DNA of 33,289 nt, from contig JBELEM010000021.1 in the NCBI GenBank assembly GCA_042093735.1, positions 1-33,289 on the forward strand, in the 5' to 3' direction. Shown piece after piece: positions 8,207-16,740 of the stretch. The translations under genes and the position numbers were made by a program. The DNA comes from Hellea sp042093735. Lineage in GTDB: Bacteria > Pseudomonadota > Alphaproteobacteria > Caulobacterales > Maricaulaceae. The notes under the pieces are model-generated. The model had not been told where the DNA came from. It saw only the letters and a list, made by a program, of their open reading frames with translations, and ran no database searches. Position 1 is the first letter of the stretch; the number at the start of each line of letters is the position of its first letter.

Positions 8207-8244
8207 ATGCGCGCATGTATACTCAGTCAGTAACTTGTTCAAGT
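8207..8244 (-). promoter_or_regulatory. two dyads upstream of the sulP-like gene, candidate operator
   Basis: The 73-base gap before the transporter holds a perfect palindrome ATGCGCGCAT (8207-8216) and an inverted repeat ACTTG-TT-CAAGT (8233-8244). On the minus strand TATACA (8221-8216) lies between them and could be a -10 element. Regulation by a dimeric repressor or activator is possible, but no regulator gene is adjacent. Confidence 0.3.
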
Positions 8245-8250
8245 CATGTT

Positions 8251-9012
8251 TTAAATTGTTTGATTACCAGAGTTGATTAACTTTTCCTTGAGAGTGCACA
8301 AATCTCTCCATGCCTCTTTTTTAAGTAAAGGTTGTTTTACTAATAAAGTTGGATGGTAAATTGGTAATCCAATTATTTCTTTATCAGAAAGAGTAATTTT
8401 TTGCCATTGCCCTCTATTCTTCATAATTGAGGTAAGTCCTGTAAGGGCTTGGAGTGAAACGCCTCCCACTAAAAGTAATATAGCTGGAGATACTAATTCA
8501 ATATGGCGTTTCAAGAATGGAATACAAATATTAAGTTCTTCTTCCGAAGGTTTCTTATGAGTTGGTAATTTCCAGTTAATAGCAGTTGTTATGTAGGTAT
8601 TGTCTTCAGTTTGGTTTATCGAGGCAAGCATTTTGTCAAGTAATTGTCCTTCAGGCCCTACAAATGGTTGGCCAGTTTTATCATCATGATTACTTGGACT
8701 GTCCCCTATGACCATTAAGTTAGCTTTTGGGTTTCCTCTTGAAAACACACATTGTCTTGAATTATCAGTAAGTGCTGCACTTTCAAAATTACTCATATAA
8801 GTCTTTAAATCATTGAGGTTTTTAATTTTTTTTAAGTCTTTTTGATATCTATCATTAATTTTTGTGGGCTTTTTGTGTATCGTTACCTTTTTTTCGGTTG
8901 CAGTTTGTGTAATTGAATTTTCTTGAATATGAGGTAAATTTAATTCCGGTGTTTCAACACCAACTTGGGACCACCAATCGAGAGCAGATTTTAATGCTTC
9001 ATTCATTTTCAT
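8251..9012 (-). CDS. family 4-like uracil-DNA glycosylase, atypical cysteines
   Basis: A base-excision repair enzyme of 253 residues that would remove uracil from DNA. The N-terminal EALKSALDWWSQVGVETP matches the amphipathic opening of alphaproteobacterial homologues (recalled family pattern). The catalytic core shows MVIGDSPS (residues 100-107, usually GEAPG), GQPFVGPEGQLLDKML (115-129), YITTAINW and the second motif YHPTLLVK (219-226). Only three cysteines exist (88, 163, 239). Classical family 4 enzymes need four for a 4Fe–4S cluster, and here the position after the third motif is Trp147. So the cluster is probably absent or unusual. Residues 35-70 are a Lys-rich linker. The ATG overlaps the end of the upstream rimK-like gene by 14 bases. 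Confidence 0.8.
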   Translation of the reverse strand: MKMNEALKSALDWWSQVGVETPELNLPHIQENSITQTATEKKVTIHKKPTKINDRYQKDLKKIKNLNDLKTYMSNFESAALTDNSRQCVFSRGNPKANLMVIGDSPSNHDDKTGQPFVGPEGQLLDKMLASINQTEDNTYITTAINWKLPTHKKPSEEELNICIPFLKRHIELVSPAILLLVGGVSLQALTGLTSIMKNRGQWQKITLSDKEIIGLPIYHPTLLVKQPLLKKEAWRDLCTLKEKLINSGNQTI

Positions 9013-9874
9013 ACACCATTTTTTCTACTAACTTTATAATTTTATGAGCAATATTTATGCTTGTTACCCTCTCTATTTCTTTAAGGCCAGACGATGAATT
9101 AACCTCAAGTAATTTGGGCCCGTTATTTGATCTTAGTATATCGACCCCAGCAATTGGTAAGTTTAAAAAGTTAGCAGCATCAATTGCCATTTTTCTTTCT
9201 TCGTGAGTGATCTTAGTCATAGATCCGAGGCCTCCAGCATGTATGTTTGACCTAAAGTCTCCAAACTTAGCAGTGCGTTTCATGACAGCTACGACTTCTT
9301 TTTCTATAACAAAACACCTTATATCTGAACCCTCACTGTCACTGATAAATTCTTGTATTAAAAAAGGCCGACGTTCGTAAATATATTCTGAAATTATTTT
9401 TTTAGCAGTATTGATATCATTAATTAAAAAAACAGTATCACCTTGCGTTCCTTTTACTGCTTTAAATATAAATGGATATCCTCCGATGCTTTCAATAGCC
9501 TCATTTAACTTATCAATATTTGTAAATAATGTAGTTTTGGGTATGGGTAATCCAAATTTGCTTAGTATCTGGCCAGCTAAAAATTTATCACGAGAATTCA
9601 TAAACCCGTATGAAGAAACAGTCGTTGGAATATTGGCGTTTTCAAAAATATTTATGAGTTTCTGACCAAAATCGGAGAGTGATACCCCTATGCGCGGGAT
9701 GACCGCATCAGGGGTTGGGTTGAGCCCTGATAAGTATGTGTGATCATGCGAATGAATAACCTGATCATGCGTAAGTAAAGTGTAAACATTATGCCCTAAA
9801 CTCTTTCCGGCACTAATCATTCTCTTGTTCGAGTAATTGGCCGGATCCGCTGTTAAAATTGCTATGTTTAGCAT
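8999..9874 (-). CDS. rimK: RimK-family ATP-grasp ligase
   Basis: An ATP-grasp carboxylate–amine ligase of 291 residues. RimK adds glutamates to the C-terminus of ribosomal protein S6, and paralogues make other peptide tails. The substrate here is not settled. Visible features are an N-terminal pre-ATP-grasp domain with PDAVIPRIG, the ATP-grasp region with FIFKAVKGTQGDTV, LIQEFI and DIRCFVI, the loop FRSNIHAGG, and the metal-binding ILRSNNGPKLLEVNSSSGL. ATG 9874 is preferred to an in-frame TTG at 9883, which gives three extra residues. The RimB protease partner is absent from the window. The gene is divergent from ETF-QO and overlaps the glycosylase gene, implying one transcript. Confidence 0.82.
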   Translation of the reverse strand: MLNIAILTADPANYSNKRMISAGKSLGHNVYTLLTHDQVIHSHDHTYLSGLNPTPDAVIPRIGVSLSDFGQKLINIFENANIPTTVSSYGFMNSRDKFLAGQILSKFGLPIPKTTLFTNIDKLNEAIESIGGYPFIFKAVKGTQGDTVFLINDINTAKKIISEYIYERRPFLIQEFISDSEGSDIRCFVIEKEVVAVMKRTAKFGDFRSNIHAGGLGSMTKITHEERKMAIDAANFLNLPIAGVDILRSNNGPKLLEVNSSSGLKEIERVTSINIAHKIIKLVEKMVYENE

Positions 9875-9996
9875 TGATTTCAAGTCTCTTTTTCACAAAA
9901 ATTACTATTGAGGCATCTGCGGCAAAGCGAATGCTTGTTTTGCTCACCTATTCTGTATATTGCCTATGTAATATTTTTATAAATGCGAGTCTATAA

Positions 9997-11715
9997 ATGG
10001 ATGAAAATAAAGAAAGTCATTTTGAACGTGAAAGCATGGAGTATGATGTTGTCATTGTGGGTGCTGGACCCGCAGGGTTATCAGCTGCCATTAAATTAAA
10101 GCAGTTGAATGAAAGCTACAATGTGGTCGTTCTTGAAAAAGGATCTGAAGTTGGGGCACATATCTTATCAGGTGCCGTGCTCGATCCGAGTGGTCTAACC
10201 CGCTTGATGCCAGATTGGGAGACTAAAGGGTCTCCAATTAAGAATAAGGTAAAGAATGATAAACTTGTTATACTTGGACCAAGTGGGTCATTTAAGGTTC
10301 CTAATTTCCTAATGCCCCCTTTGATGAACAACCATGGTAATTATATTGTTTCTATGGCTAACACGTGCCGATGGCTAGCAGAGCAAGCTGAGGCTTTGGG
10401 TGTTGAAATATTTCCCGGGATGTCATGCTCAGAATTAGTTTATGATCAGTCTGGAGCAGTTAAAGGTGTAGTCGCTGGCGAGTTTGGAATTTCCAAGGAT
10501 GGAACAAAAGGTGATGGGTATGAGCCAGGTATGGAGCTTCATGGTAAATATATCTTTATAGCCGAAGGCGCCCGAGGTTCACTTGCAAAACAGGCTATAA
10601 GTAAATTCTCTTTAGATGAATTATCTGATTGCCCCAAATTTGGCCTAGGAATGAAAGAAATTTGGGATGTCAAACCTGAAAACCATCAAGAGGGCTTGGT
10701 AGTGCACACGGCTGGGTGGCCGTTAGGTTGGAAAGCTGGGGGTGGCTCATTTTTGTATCATGCTGAGAACAATCAAGTTTATCTTGGGTATATTATTGAT
10801 TTAAATTATAAAAATCCGCATTTATACCCTTACGCTGAAATGCAACGATGGAAGCATCACCCAGAAATATCTCAAGTTTTGGATGGAGGCAAACGTGTTG
10901 CTTATGGTGCTCGAGTGGTCACAAAGGGTGGAATCCAGTCTATTCCTAAAGCTTGCTTCCCTGGAGGTCTTTTGCTCGGTTGTTCAGCAGGACTAGTTAA
11001 TTTGCCTAGAATAAAAGGAAATCATAACGCTATGCACTCCGGCGTTGATGCTGCAGAGGCTGCTCACGCCGCTTTGCAGCTTGGTTCAGAAAGAACGGAA
11101 TTGTTATCTTATGATGAAGCTTTAAGAAATGGCCCTGTTGGCCGCGATTTGAGACCAGTAAGAAATGTTGCACCTTTAAATGCAAAGTTTGGTCCCTTTC
11201 TTGGCGGAATGTTATTAGGTGGGATTGATATGTGGTCTGCTACTATTGCCAAGTTTAATATAATTGGTGCTATAATGAATGTAACCAAGCTATTTTCGCG
11301 CAGAAGAACAATGACTTTATCCCATGGTAAAGACGATGCTGCATCAACAGGGAAGGCAGATCAATTTAAAAAAATAGATTACCCTAAACCGGATGGTATA
11401 TTATCATTTGATCGCTTAACAAATGTATCTTTTTCAGCCACAAATCACGGAGAAGAACAACCTAGTCATCTAAAATTAGTTAAGTCCACAGTTCCAATTG
11501 ACTTTAACTTACCTAATTTTGACGAGCCAGCACAGAGGTATTGCCCTGCAGGTGTTTATGAGGTTTTAAGAGAAGAGGATGGTTCGAACCCTCGTTTTCA
11601 AGTTAACTCTCAAAACTGCGTACACTGTAAAACATGTGATATTAAAGACCCTAGTAGAAATATTATATGGTCAGTTCCTGAAGGTGGGGGTGGGCCAAAC
11701 TACCCTAATATGTAA
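9997..11715 (+). CDS. electron transfer flavoprotein:ubiquinone oxidoreductase
   Basis: A membrane-associated enzyme that passes electrons from electron transfer flavoprotein, reduced by acyl-CoA and amine dehydrogenases, to ubiquinone. Its 572 residues match the full-length family. The FAD Rossmann motif VIVGAGPAGLSAAI is at about 19-32. VGAHILSGAVLDP and the GIQSIPKACFPGGLLLGCSAG region are typical of ETF-QO. The C-terminal 4Fe–4S domain has Cys516, Cys541, Cys544 and Cys547. ATG 9997 is followed by a short polar leader; an internal ATG at residue 15 is possible. It heads a run with the TPR lipoprotein, ispE and a glycosyltransferase. Its presence implies fatty-acid or amino-acid oxidation feeding the quinone pool. 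Confidence 0.95.
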   Translation: MDENKESHFERESMEYDVVIVGAGPAGLSAAIKLKQLNESYNVVVLEKGSEVGAHILSGAVLDPSGLTRLMPDWETKGSPIKNKVKNDKLVILGPSGSFKVPNFLMPPLMNNHGNYIVSMANTCRWLAEQAEALGVEIFPGMSCSELVYDQSGAVKGVVAGEFGISKDGTKGDGYEPGMELHGKYIFIAEGARGSLAKQAISKFSLDELSDCPKFGLGMKEIWDVKPENHQEGLVVHTAGWPLGWKAGGGSFLYHAENNQVYLGYIIDLNYKNPHLYPYAEMQRWKHHPEISQVLDGGKRVAYGARVVTKGGIQSIPKACFPGGLLLGCSAGLVNLPRIKGNHNAMHSGVDAAEAAHAALQLGSERTELLSYDEALRNGPVGRDLRPVRNVAPLNAKFGPFLGGMLLGGIDMWSATIAKFNIIGAIMNVTKLFSRRRTMTLSHGKDDAASTGKADQFKKIDYPKPDGILSFDRLTNVSFSATNHGEEQPSHLKLVKSTVPIDFNLPNFDEPAQRYCPAGVYEVLREEDGSNPRFQVNSQNCVHCKTCDIKDPSRNIIWSVPEGGGGPNYPNM

Positions 11716-11725
11716 CATTAAAACT

Positions 11726-11731
11726 AGGAAG
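11726..11731 (+). promoter_or_regulatory. Shine-Dalgarno site supporting a TTG start
   Basis: AGGAAG ends five bases before TTG 11737. Together with the signal peptide and lipobox that follow, it identifies TTG as the start of the TPR lipoprotein. Confidence 0.6.
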
Positions 11732-11736
11732 TTGTT

Positions 11737-13440
11737 TTGTTTAAACTACAAATTTATGCTTCGTTCGTGTCGTTTTTAGTATTGGCATCCTGTTCGACAG
11801 CCCGCCTTCAGCCCACTCAGTCTGAGACCAAAGTCTTTAGTAGCTTTCTGGCTGGAAGTTACGCTAGTAGAATTAAGGAGTCACAATTTAGATCTGATTA
11901 CTTAACTACTGCTTTTGAATATTCTGATTTTAAAGTTTCTCTTGGGCAAAAAGCTATAAGTTCTGCTATAGTGGCGAATAATTTAGCTCTAGCACATCAG
12001 CATGCTGAAGTTATCAATAAAAAAGACAAAAATGACCCTTTAAGTAATTTTGTGTTAGGATACCGGGCTTTATCTCAAGGACTTCATAAAACTGCAAATC
12101 AGTATTTAACTCATGAAACTGATGAGGTCACAATTAGTATTATGAAGGGTTTATTAGCCGGCTGGAACTTTGTAGCTTTAGGGGATATTGATAAAGCTCG
12201 CGATGAGTTTTTATCCCTAGAAGGTGGTGTTTATTTCCAAAACTTAGGACAATTACAAATTGCAAAGGCTGAGGGCTTAATTGGAGATACGGACCGCGCA
12301 TTAGAGGCATTTAAAATTGTTGAGAATAGTGGGCAATTAAGAACAGAGTATTATTTATCAAAAGCTCGCTTCTTAATCTCAATAGATAGAAATAAGGATG
12401 CTTTGCTTGAACTTGAATACTATTCAAAAGAAAATAATCTCCGTGGGGGAGGTCCAATTGAAAGATACATAAAACTACTTAAGTCTGGAACAACTAAAAA
12501 TATTAAGAAAACAGCGATACAAGAGGCAGCTAGAGCACTAACAGAGCCTTCCTATTGGTTTTTTGTTGCTAATCGTTCTAGCGATGCAGGCGAGATTTTA
12601 TTACGGTTGGCATTAGATCTGGACCCAGATCATGATAAAGCAACTATATGGCTTGGGGAATTACTTGAGAATACTAAACGTCCATCGGAAGCTTTGGGTC
12701 TTTACCTAAGTGTCTCAGATAAATCGAGCTATAATATTACCGCTAAACTATCCGCTGCAAATCTATATTTAAATAAAAAGTCTGATCGTAAAGCATTTAA
12801 TATTTTACATAAACTTAATATTGATAACCCAACGGTAGTCACGCAGGAGGCCTTAGGAAGGGCATATATTATTCGTGAAAACTATATTAATGCTTTACCT
12901 GTCTATGATGATTTAATTTATAAAATGACTGACCAAGAATTAAAAACTAATCCTCAAGCATTATACTTTAGAGGGATTTGCTATGAGAGAATTGGTAAAT
13001 GGGATAAAGCGGAAGCCGACTTTAAAAAAGTTTTGTCTATAGATCCTAATCATGCTGATGCATTAAATTATTTAGGTTATACATGGATAGACCGTGGAGA
13101 ATATTTATCAACATCTCTTGAGATGATACAAAAAGCAGTAGAGTTGAGCCCAAATAGCGGTGCAATAACTGATAGCTTAGGTTGGGCTCATTACAAGTTA
13201 GGGAATTTAAAAAAAGCCAAGCTTAATTTAGAGGCTGCTGTAGAACTATCTCCAACTTCTGCAACAATAATTGACCATTTAGGGGATATTTATTGGGTGA
13301 TAGGAAGAAAAAAAGAGGCAATGTATCAATGGAAACGAGCTTTAGATTACAATCCTACTGCGAAAGAAAAGGATTATATAGTTGAAAAACTCGATGGTAA
13401 GTTTGTTTATCAGCATCAACGTCCTGGAGCTCAATCATAG
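11737..13440 (+). CDS. TPR-repeat lipoprotein
   Basis: A 567-residue lipoprotein starting at TTG. The signal segment (about residues 3-18) ends in LASC with Cys19, a near-perfect lipobox for lipidation and export. The rest is helical tetratricopeptide repeats; the clearest lie near the C-terminus, e.g. ALYFRGICYERIGKWDKAEADFKKVLSIDPNHADALNYLG and the next two units with DSLGWAHYKLGNLKKAKLNLEAAVELSP and DHLGDIYWVIGRKKEAM.. (split here for reading). TPRs are protein-binding scaffolds; the partner is unknown. Alphaproteobacterial genomes often have a TPR lipoprotein immediately before ispE (recalled context). Its TAG overlaps the GTG of ispE by one base, and ETF-QO ends 21 bases upstream. Confidence 0.88.
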   Translation: MFKLQIYASFVSFLVLASCSTARLQPTQSETKVFSSFLAGSYASRIKESQFRSDYLTTAFEYSDFKVSLGQKAISSAIVANNLALAHQHAEVINKKDKNDPLSNFVLGYRALSQGLHKTANQYLTHETDEVTISIMKGLLAGWNFVALGDIDKARDEFLSLEGGVYFQNLGQLQIAKAEGLIGDTDRALEAFKIVENSGQLRTEYYLSKARFLISIDRNKDALLELEYYSKENNLRGGGPIERYIKLLKSGTTKNIKKTAIQEAARALTEPSYWFFVANRSSDAGEILLRLALDLDPDHDKATIWLGELLENTKRPSEALGLYLSVSDKSSYNITAKLSAANLYLNKKSDRKAFNILHKLNIDNPTVVTQEALGRAYIIRENYINALPVYDDLIYKMTDQELKTNPQALYFRGICYERIGKWDKAEADFKKVLSIDPNHADALNYLGYTWIDRGEYLSTSLEMIQKAVELSPNSGAITDSLGWAHYKLGNLKKAKLNLEAAVELSPTSATIIDHLGDIYWVIGRKKEAMYQWKRALDYNPTAKEKDYIVEKLDGKFVYQHQRPGAQS

Positions 13441-14279
13441 TGACTTATGAATACAAAGAGCTAGCGAAAGCTAAAATTAACTTAACGCTTCATGTGGACT
13501 CTAAAATTAATGATATTTCCCATTCTCAATATGGTTATCACCCATTAAATAGTCTTGTTGTTTTTTCCGATATCGCAGATGAAGTCTTAATTGTGCCCTC
13601 AAAAGAAAATAAGTTATCAATTACGGGTCCATTTGGACACATGCTTAATGCAAACGAATCTAACTCAACAATTCAAGCGTTGAAAGGAATAGACCGTAGT
13701 CCGCATCATGTTAAATTAGTGAAAAACTTACCTGTATCTGCAGGTATTGGTGGAGGTAGTGCAAATGCTGCTGCAGTAATGCGTATTTTTAATAGTGAGA
13801 GCATTCAGGTAGCAATGTCTCTTGGTGCTGACGTACCCGTCTGTTTGTTTTCAAAAACTGCACAAATGAGTGGAATCGGAGAAAACTTATCCTTTCTTCC
13901 TGGCTTGGGACAAGTAAATGCAGTACTTGTTAACCCCAGGGTGAGTATTTCAACTGCAAATGTATTTAATGCTTTTGATGAAATGTCTGTTAAAGGTGGT
14001 TCAATATTGCCAAGTTCCGCAGAAGGATCTTTGCTTCTCAGAGCAATAAATGGAAGAAATGACCTCGAAGCTGCGGCTATATCACTGGAGCCAGTTATAG
14101 GGGATGTATTGAGCGTCATTAACAACCAGACTGGATGCTGTCTTGCACGAATGTCTGGTTCAGGCCCAACATGTTATGGCCTTTTTAAAGATGCAAGTGC
14201 ATCTTTAAATGCGGCTAATGCAATCAGATCTATTGCGCCTGATTGGTGGTGTGAGACAACCATATTAGGCGATAAATAA
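13440..14279 (+). CDS. ispE: 4-diphosphocytidyl-2-C-methyl-D-erythritol kinase
   Basis: A GHMP kinase of the cytoplasmic MEP isoprenoid pathway; it phosphorylates CDP-methylerythritol with ATP. The 279 residues include AKINLTLHV (Lys11, the conserved substrate lysine), GYHPLNSLVVFSD, the ATP loop AGIGGGSANAA (101-111), catalytic Asp131 in GADVPVCL and C-terminal SGSGPTCYGLF. The stretch between the ATP loop and Asp131 is short compared with E. coli IspE. The start is GTG 13440, which overlaps the upstream stop as TAGTG; the nearby ATG is out of frame. The product's pathway supplies the polyprenyl diphosphate synthase encoded at 15342-16355. Confidence 0.93.
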   Translation: MTYEYKELAKAKINLTLHVDSKINDISHSQYGYHPLNSLVVFSDIADEVLIVPSKENKLSITGPFGHMLNANESNSTIQALKGIDRSPHHVKLVKNLPVSAGIGGGSANAAAVMRIFNSESIQVAMSLGADVPVCLFSKTAQMSGIGENLSFLPGLGQVNAVLVNPRVSISTANVFNAFDEMSVKGGSILPSSAEGSLLLRAINGRNDLEAAAISLEPVIGDVLSVINNQTGCCLARMSGSGPTCYGLFKDASASLNAANAIRSIAPDWWCETTILGDK

Positions 14280-15332
14280 ATGATAACGTTGAATTCAGAT
14301 ATTTTTTATGTAGGGCTTGGATGTTTCATTGTGTCATTTGTAATTTGTAAGCTTATGGTATCAGCAAATTTGAGTGATAGTCCTAATTGCCGTTCTATCC
14401 ATAATAAAACAAACCCCACTGGTGGTGGTTTAGGGATTATAGCAGCCCTCGGATTTTCACTAATTTTAGTAAATACTTTTATTCCTGAAGTGTCTTTATC
14501 TAGGGATTTACCTTATTTTTTAATTTGCGCAATAATGATCTCGTTTTTGGGATTACTTGATGATATTTTTGAAATAAGAGTCATACATAAATTTACGGTA
14601 ATAATTTTTATTTCAATTTTTGCTGTAATTCTTATTGGGCCAGTTACTTCATTGCCAGGATTTTACAGTACAATTAATTTGTCTTATTTAGTCGGGTTAA
14701 TTGGTTCAGTCCTATGGATATTTGTTTGTGTAAATGGGATTAATTTTATGGATGGCGCTAATGGCCTAATGGCTAGTTTTATGTTTCTGGCTAGTTTTTC
14801 ATTATCTATAATTGCATTTACATCAGGGGCTGTAACTTCAATGATCTTAGGACTCACACTATGTTTTGGCTTACTAGGATTTTTACCTTTTAATTTCGGT
14901 AATAATTCCAAAATATTTGCAGGAGATACTGGTTCTTTATTAACTGGTTTTATTTTCTCTTTCTCTGCATTGCTTTTGGTTAAAGAGACGAATAATCATG
15001 ATCTCCTTTATGTGGGTCCGCTCTTAATTCTTCCATTTTTATCTGATATTTTTATAACTATGCTGGGAAGAGTACGGCTCAGAGGTTCTTTTTTCTCTGC
15101 GCATAAAGATCATTTGTACCAAGTGTTAATTACTCAAAATGTAAGCCACACTAGAGTGTCTTTAGCATACTTAGCTATAGGTATGTTTTTTTCATCTTTA
15201 ACTATTTTTTTTGTGATTAAAGAAATTAGGATTTCTATGTGGATACTTTTAATTTCAATTGTAATAGCTGCATCTGTTAGATATTTTATTAAAAGAGATA
15301 TAGTGTTGAAACAAAAAGGTAAAAGCCTGTAG
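14280..15332 (+). CDS. WecA/MraY-type undecaprenyl-phosphate sugar-1-phosphate transferase
   Basis: A polytopic inner-membrane enzyme of 350 residues that would move a GlcNAc-1-P-like group from a UDP-sugar to a polyprenyl phosphate, opening a glycan pathway. Motifs of glycosyltransferase family 4 are clear: NPTGGGLG (45-52), Asp94-Asp95 in GLLDDIFE, NGINFMDGANGL (152-163), FAGDTGSLLTG with Asp216, and the cytoplasmic loop SAHKDHLYQ (273-281). About ten hydrophobic helices are visible. It differs from MraY itself (no dcw cluster around), so O-antigen, capsule or teichoic-like initiation is more likely. The ATG abuts the ispE stop with no gap. No other polysaccharide genes are nearby. Confidence 0.87.
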   Translation: MITLNSDIFYVGLGCFIVSFVICKLMVSANLSDSPNCRSIHNKTNPTGGGLGIIAALGFSLILVNTFIPEVSLSRDLPYFLICAIMISFLGLLDDIFEIRVIHKFTVIIFISIFAVILIGPVTSLPGFYSTINLSYLVGLIGSVLWIFVCVNGINFMDGANGLMASFMFLASFSLSIIAFTSGAVTSMILGLTLCFGLLGFLPFNFGNNSKIFAGDTGSLLTGFIFSFSALLLVKETNNHDLLYVGPLLILPFLSDIFITMLGRVRLRGSFFSAHKDHLYQVLITQNVSHTRVSLAYLAIGMFFSSLTIFFVIKEIRISMWILLISIVIAASVRYFIKRDIVLKQKGKSL

Positions 15333-15341
15333 GCATAATTT

Positions 15342-16355
15342 TCAGCTTGCTCTATCAACAATATAACTAGCTAATTCTTCTAGTGTAGTTCTCCATGGGC
15401 TAGCGTCAAAAACATTAAGCAGCTCTTTTGCTTCCAGTGAATATTGCCGAGCTAATTTCATTGTACTTTCGATAGATTTTGAGCTCTGTATTAACAGCAC
15501 TGCTTTTTTAAAGTCTTCATTATTTTGTTTTCTTTCAACTATTACTCTGTGCCAAAAACTATGATTTTCGTGCTTAGAAAACTCAATGGCACGAATAATT
15601 GGTAAGGTCATTTTTCCCTCTCTGAAATCATCCCCTACTGATTTACCTAATTTGCTTTCAAATCCACTATAATCAAGTGCATCATCGACCAGTTGAAATG
15701 CGAGACCAATTTTTAAGCCGTAACCATGGAGTGCTTTTCTTTTTTCATCAGATTGAAATGTAATAACAGCTGACACTTCAGTGGAGGCTGCGAACAATGC
15801 AGCAGTTTTTGCTGATATAACCTGCATATAAGATACTTCATCCATCTGCATGTTTCCTAGAGCTGCTAGCTGTCTTACCTCTCCCTCTGCTATGATAGAA
15901 GATGCATTTGCTAAAATGTTAAGTGCTTCCAACGAATTAGTTTCAACCATTAAGTTAAATGCTCGGGCAAATAAAAAATCACCAACAAGAATTGAAGGGC
16001 TATTTCCCCATACTAGATTGGCTGGTTTTTTCCCTCTTCTCAGCGTACTGTCATCTACTACATCATCATGTAGGAGTGTAGCTGAGTGGATAAACTCTAC
16101 AGCAGCTGCAAGTTTGTGGTGTTTATCTCCTTTATATCCACACATTTGAGATGTTGCGACAGTCAGTAGGGGTCTTAATCGTTTTCCACCTGCGCTAATT
16201 AAATGTTTTGCGAGATCTGGAATTAAACCTACCGGACTTTGCATTCTTTCTAATATCAATTGGTCTACAGATGCCATATCACTAGCAGCCATTTCCCATA
16301 GTTTTTCAGCGGGACTACGGTCTACTTTATTAATTAGTTGTGGTTGAGCGTTCAC
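15342..16355 (-). CDS. ispB: polyprenyl diphosphate synthase (octaprenyl/decaprenyl type)
   Basis: An all-trans polyprenyl synthase of 337 residues that builds the ubiquinone side chain from IPP. Both Asp-rich motifs are intact: DDVVD at 97-101, in LLHDDVVDDSTLRRG, and DDALD at 224-228, in FQLVDDALDYSG. GKRLRP lies at 57-62. Product length (C40, C45 or C50) cannot be fixed by eye. The start is GTG 16355, with AAGGGG five bases upstream. It runs tail to tail with the glycosyltransferase gene (9-base gap) and head to head with the DUF2007 gene, an arrangement recalled from other Alphaproteobacteria. It would draw on the pathway of ispE nearby. Confidence 0.93.
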   Translation of the reverse strand: MNAQPQLINKVDRSPAEKLWEMAASDMASVDQLILERMQSPVGLIPDLAKHLISAGGKRLRPLLTVATSQMCGYKGDKHHKLAAAVEFIHSATLLHDDVVDDSTLRRGKKPANLVWGNSPSILVGDFLFARAFNLMVETNSLEALNILANASSIIAEGEVRQLAALGNMQMDEVSYMQVISAKTAALFAASTEVSAVITFQSDEKRKALHGYGLKIGLAFQLVDDALDYSGFESKLGKSVGDDFREGKMTLPIIRAIEFSKHENHSFWHRVIVERKQNNEDFKKAVLLIQSSKSIESTMKLARQYSLEAKELLNVFDASPWRTTLEELASYIVDRAS

Positions 16356-16360
16356 ATATT

Positions 16361-16366
16361 CCCCTT
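16361..16366 (-). promoter_or_regulatory. Shine-Dalgarno site supporting the GTG start of ispB
   Basis: On the minus strand AAGGGG stands five bases before GTG 16355. No other in-frame start near the family's N-terminus has such a site. Confidence 0.55.
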
Positions 16367-16458
16367 TAAGGGTTTTTAAGATTGATTAATATCACTAGTG
16401 TTTTAACAACAAACCTACAAGAGCTTTTGCTGTCGCAGGGCATAAATTGAGTTTTATA

Positions 16459-16683
16459 ATGACCCCAATATTAAAAACTGTAAACTTGGCCACTTTAAAT
16501 TATGCGCAAGCTATTTTGAAGGAGGCTGATATTCCGTTTTTTACGATGGATGAAAATGTAAGTATAATAGAGGGTTCAATTGGTATTATACCGAGGCGTT
16601 TAATGGTTTTAGATGATGATTTTGCAGATGCGGTTGATGTGTTTAAATATGCGGGACTGTCAGATCAAATACACCAACCTTAA
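16459..16683 (+). CDS. DUF2007 small protein
   Basis: A 74-residue soluble protein resembling the DUF2007 (putative signal-transducing) family. It begins with a chain like PILKTVNLATLNYAQAILKEADIPF, then a segment ending GIIPRRLMVLDDDFADAVDVFKYAGL, the usual pattern of a compact alpha/beta fold also called PII-like. Its biochemical role is not known. ATG 16459 is chosen; an in-frame TTG at 16447 would add four residues. It is divergent from the polyprenyl synthase, a neighbour it often has in Alphaproteobacteria (recalled), and lies just upstream of glyQ on the same strand. Confidence 0.75.
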   Translation: MTPILKTVNLATLNYAQAILKEADIPFFTMDENVSIIEGSIGIIPRRLMVLDDDFADAVDVFKYAGLSDQIHQP

Positions 16684-16740
16684 GGGTTGAAATTTATGGG
16701 TTTCTAACTAGGTTTGTCTCAACTTAAACATCAGAACCCT

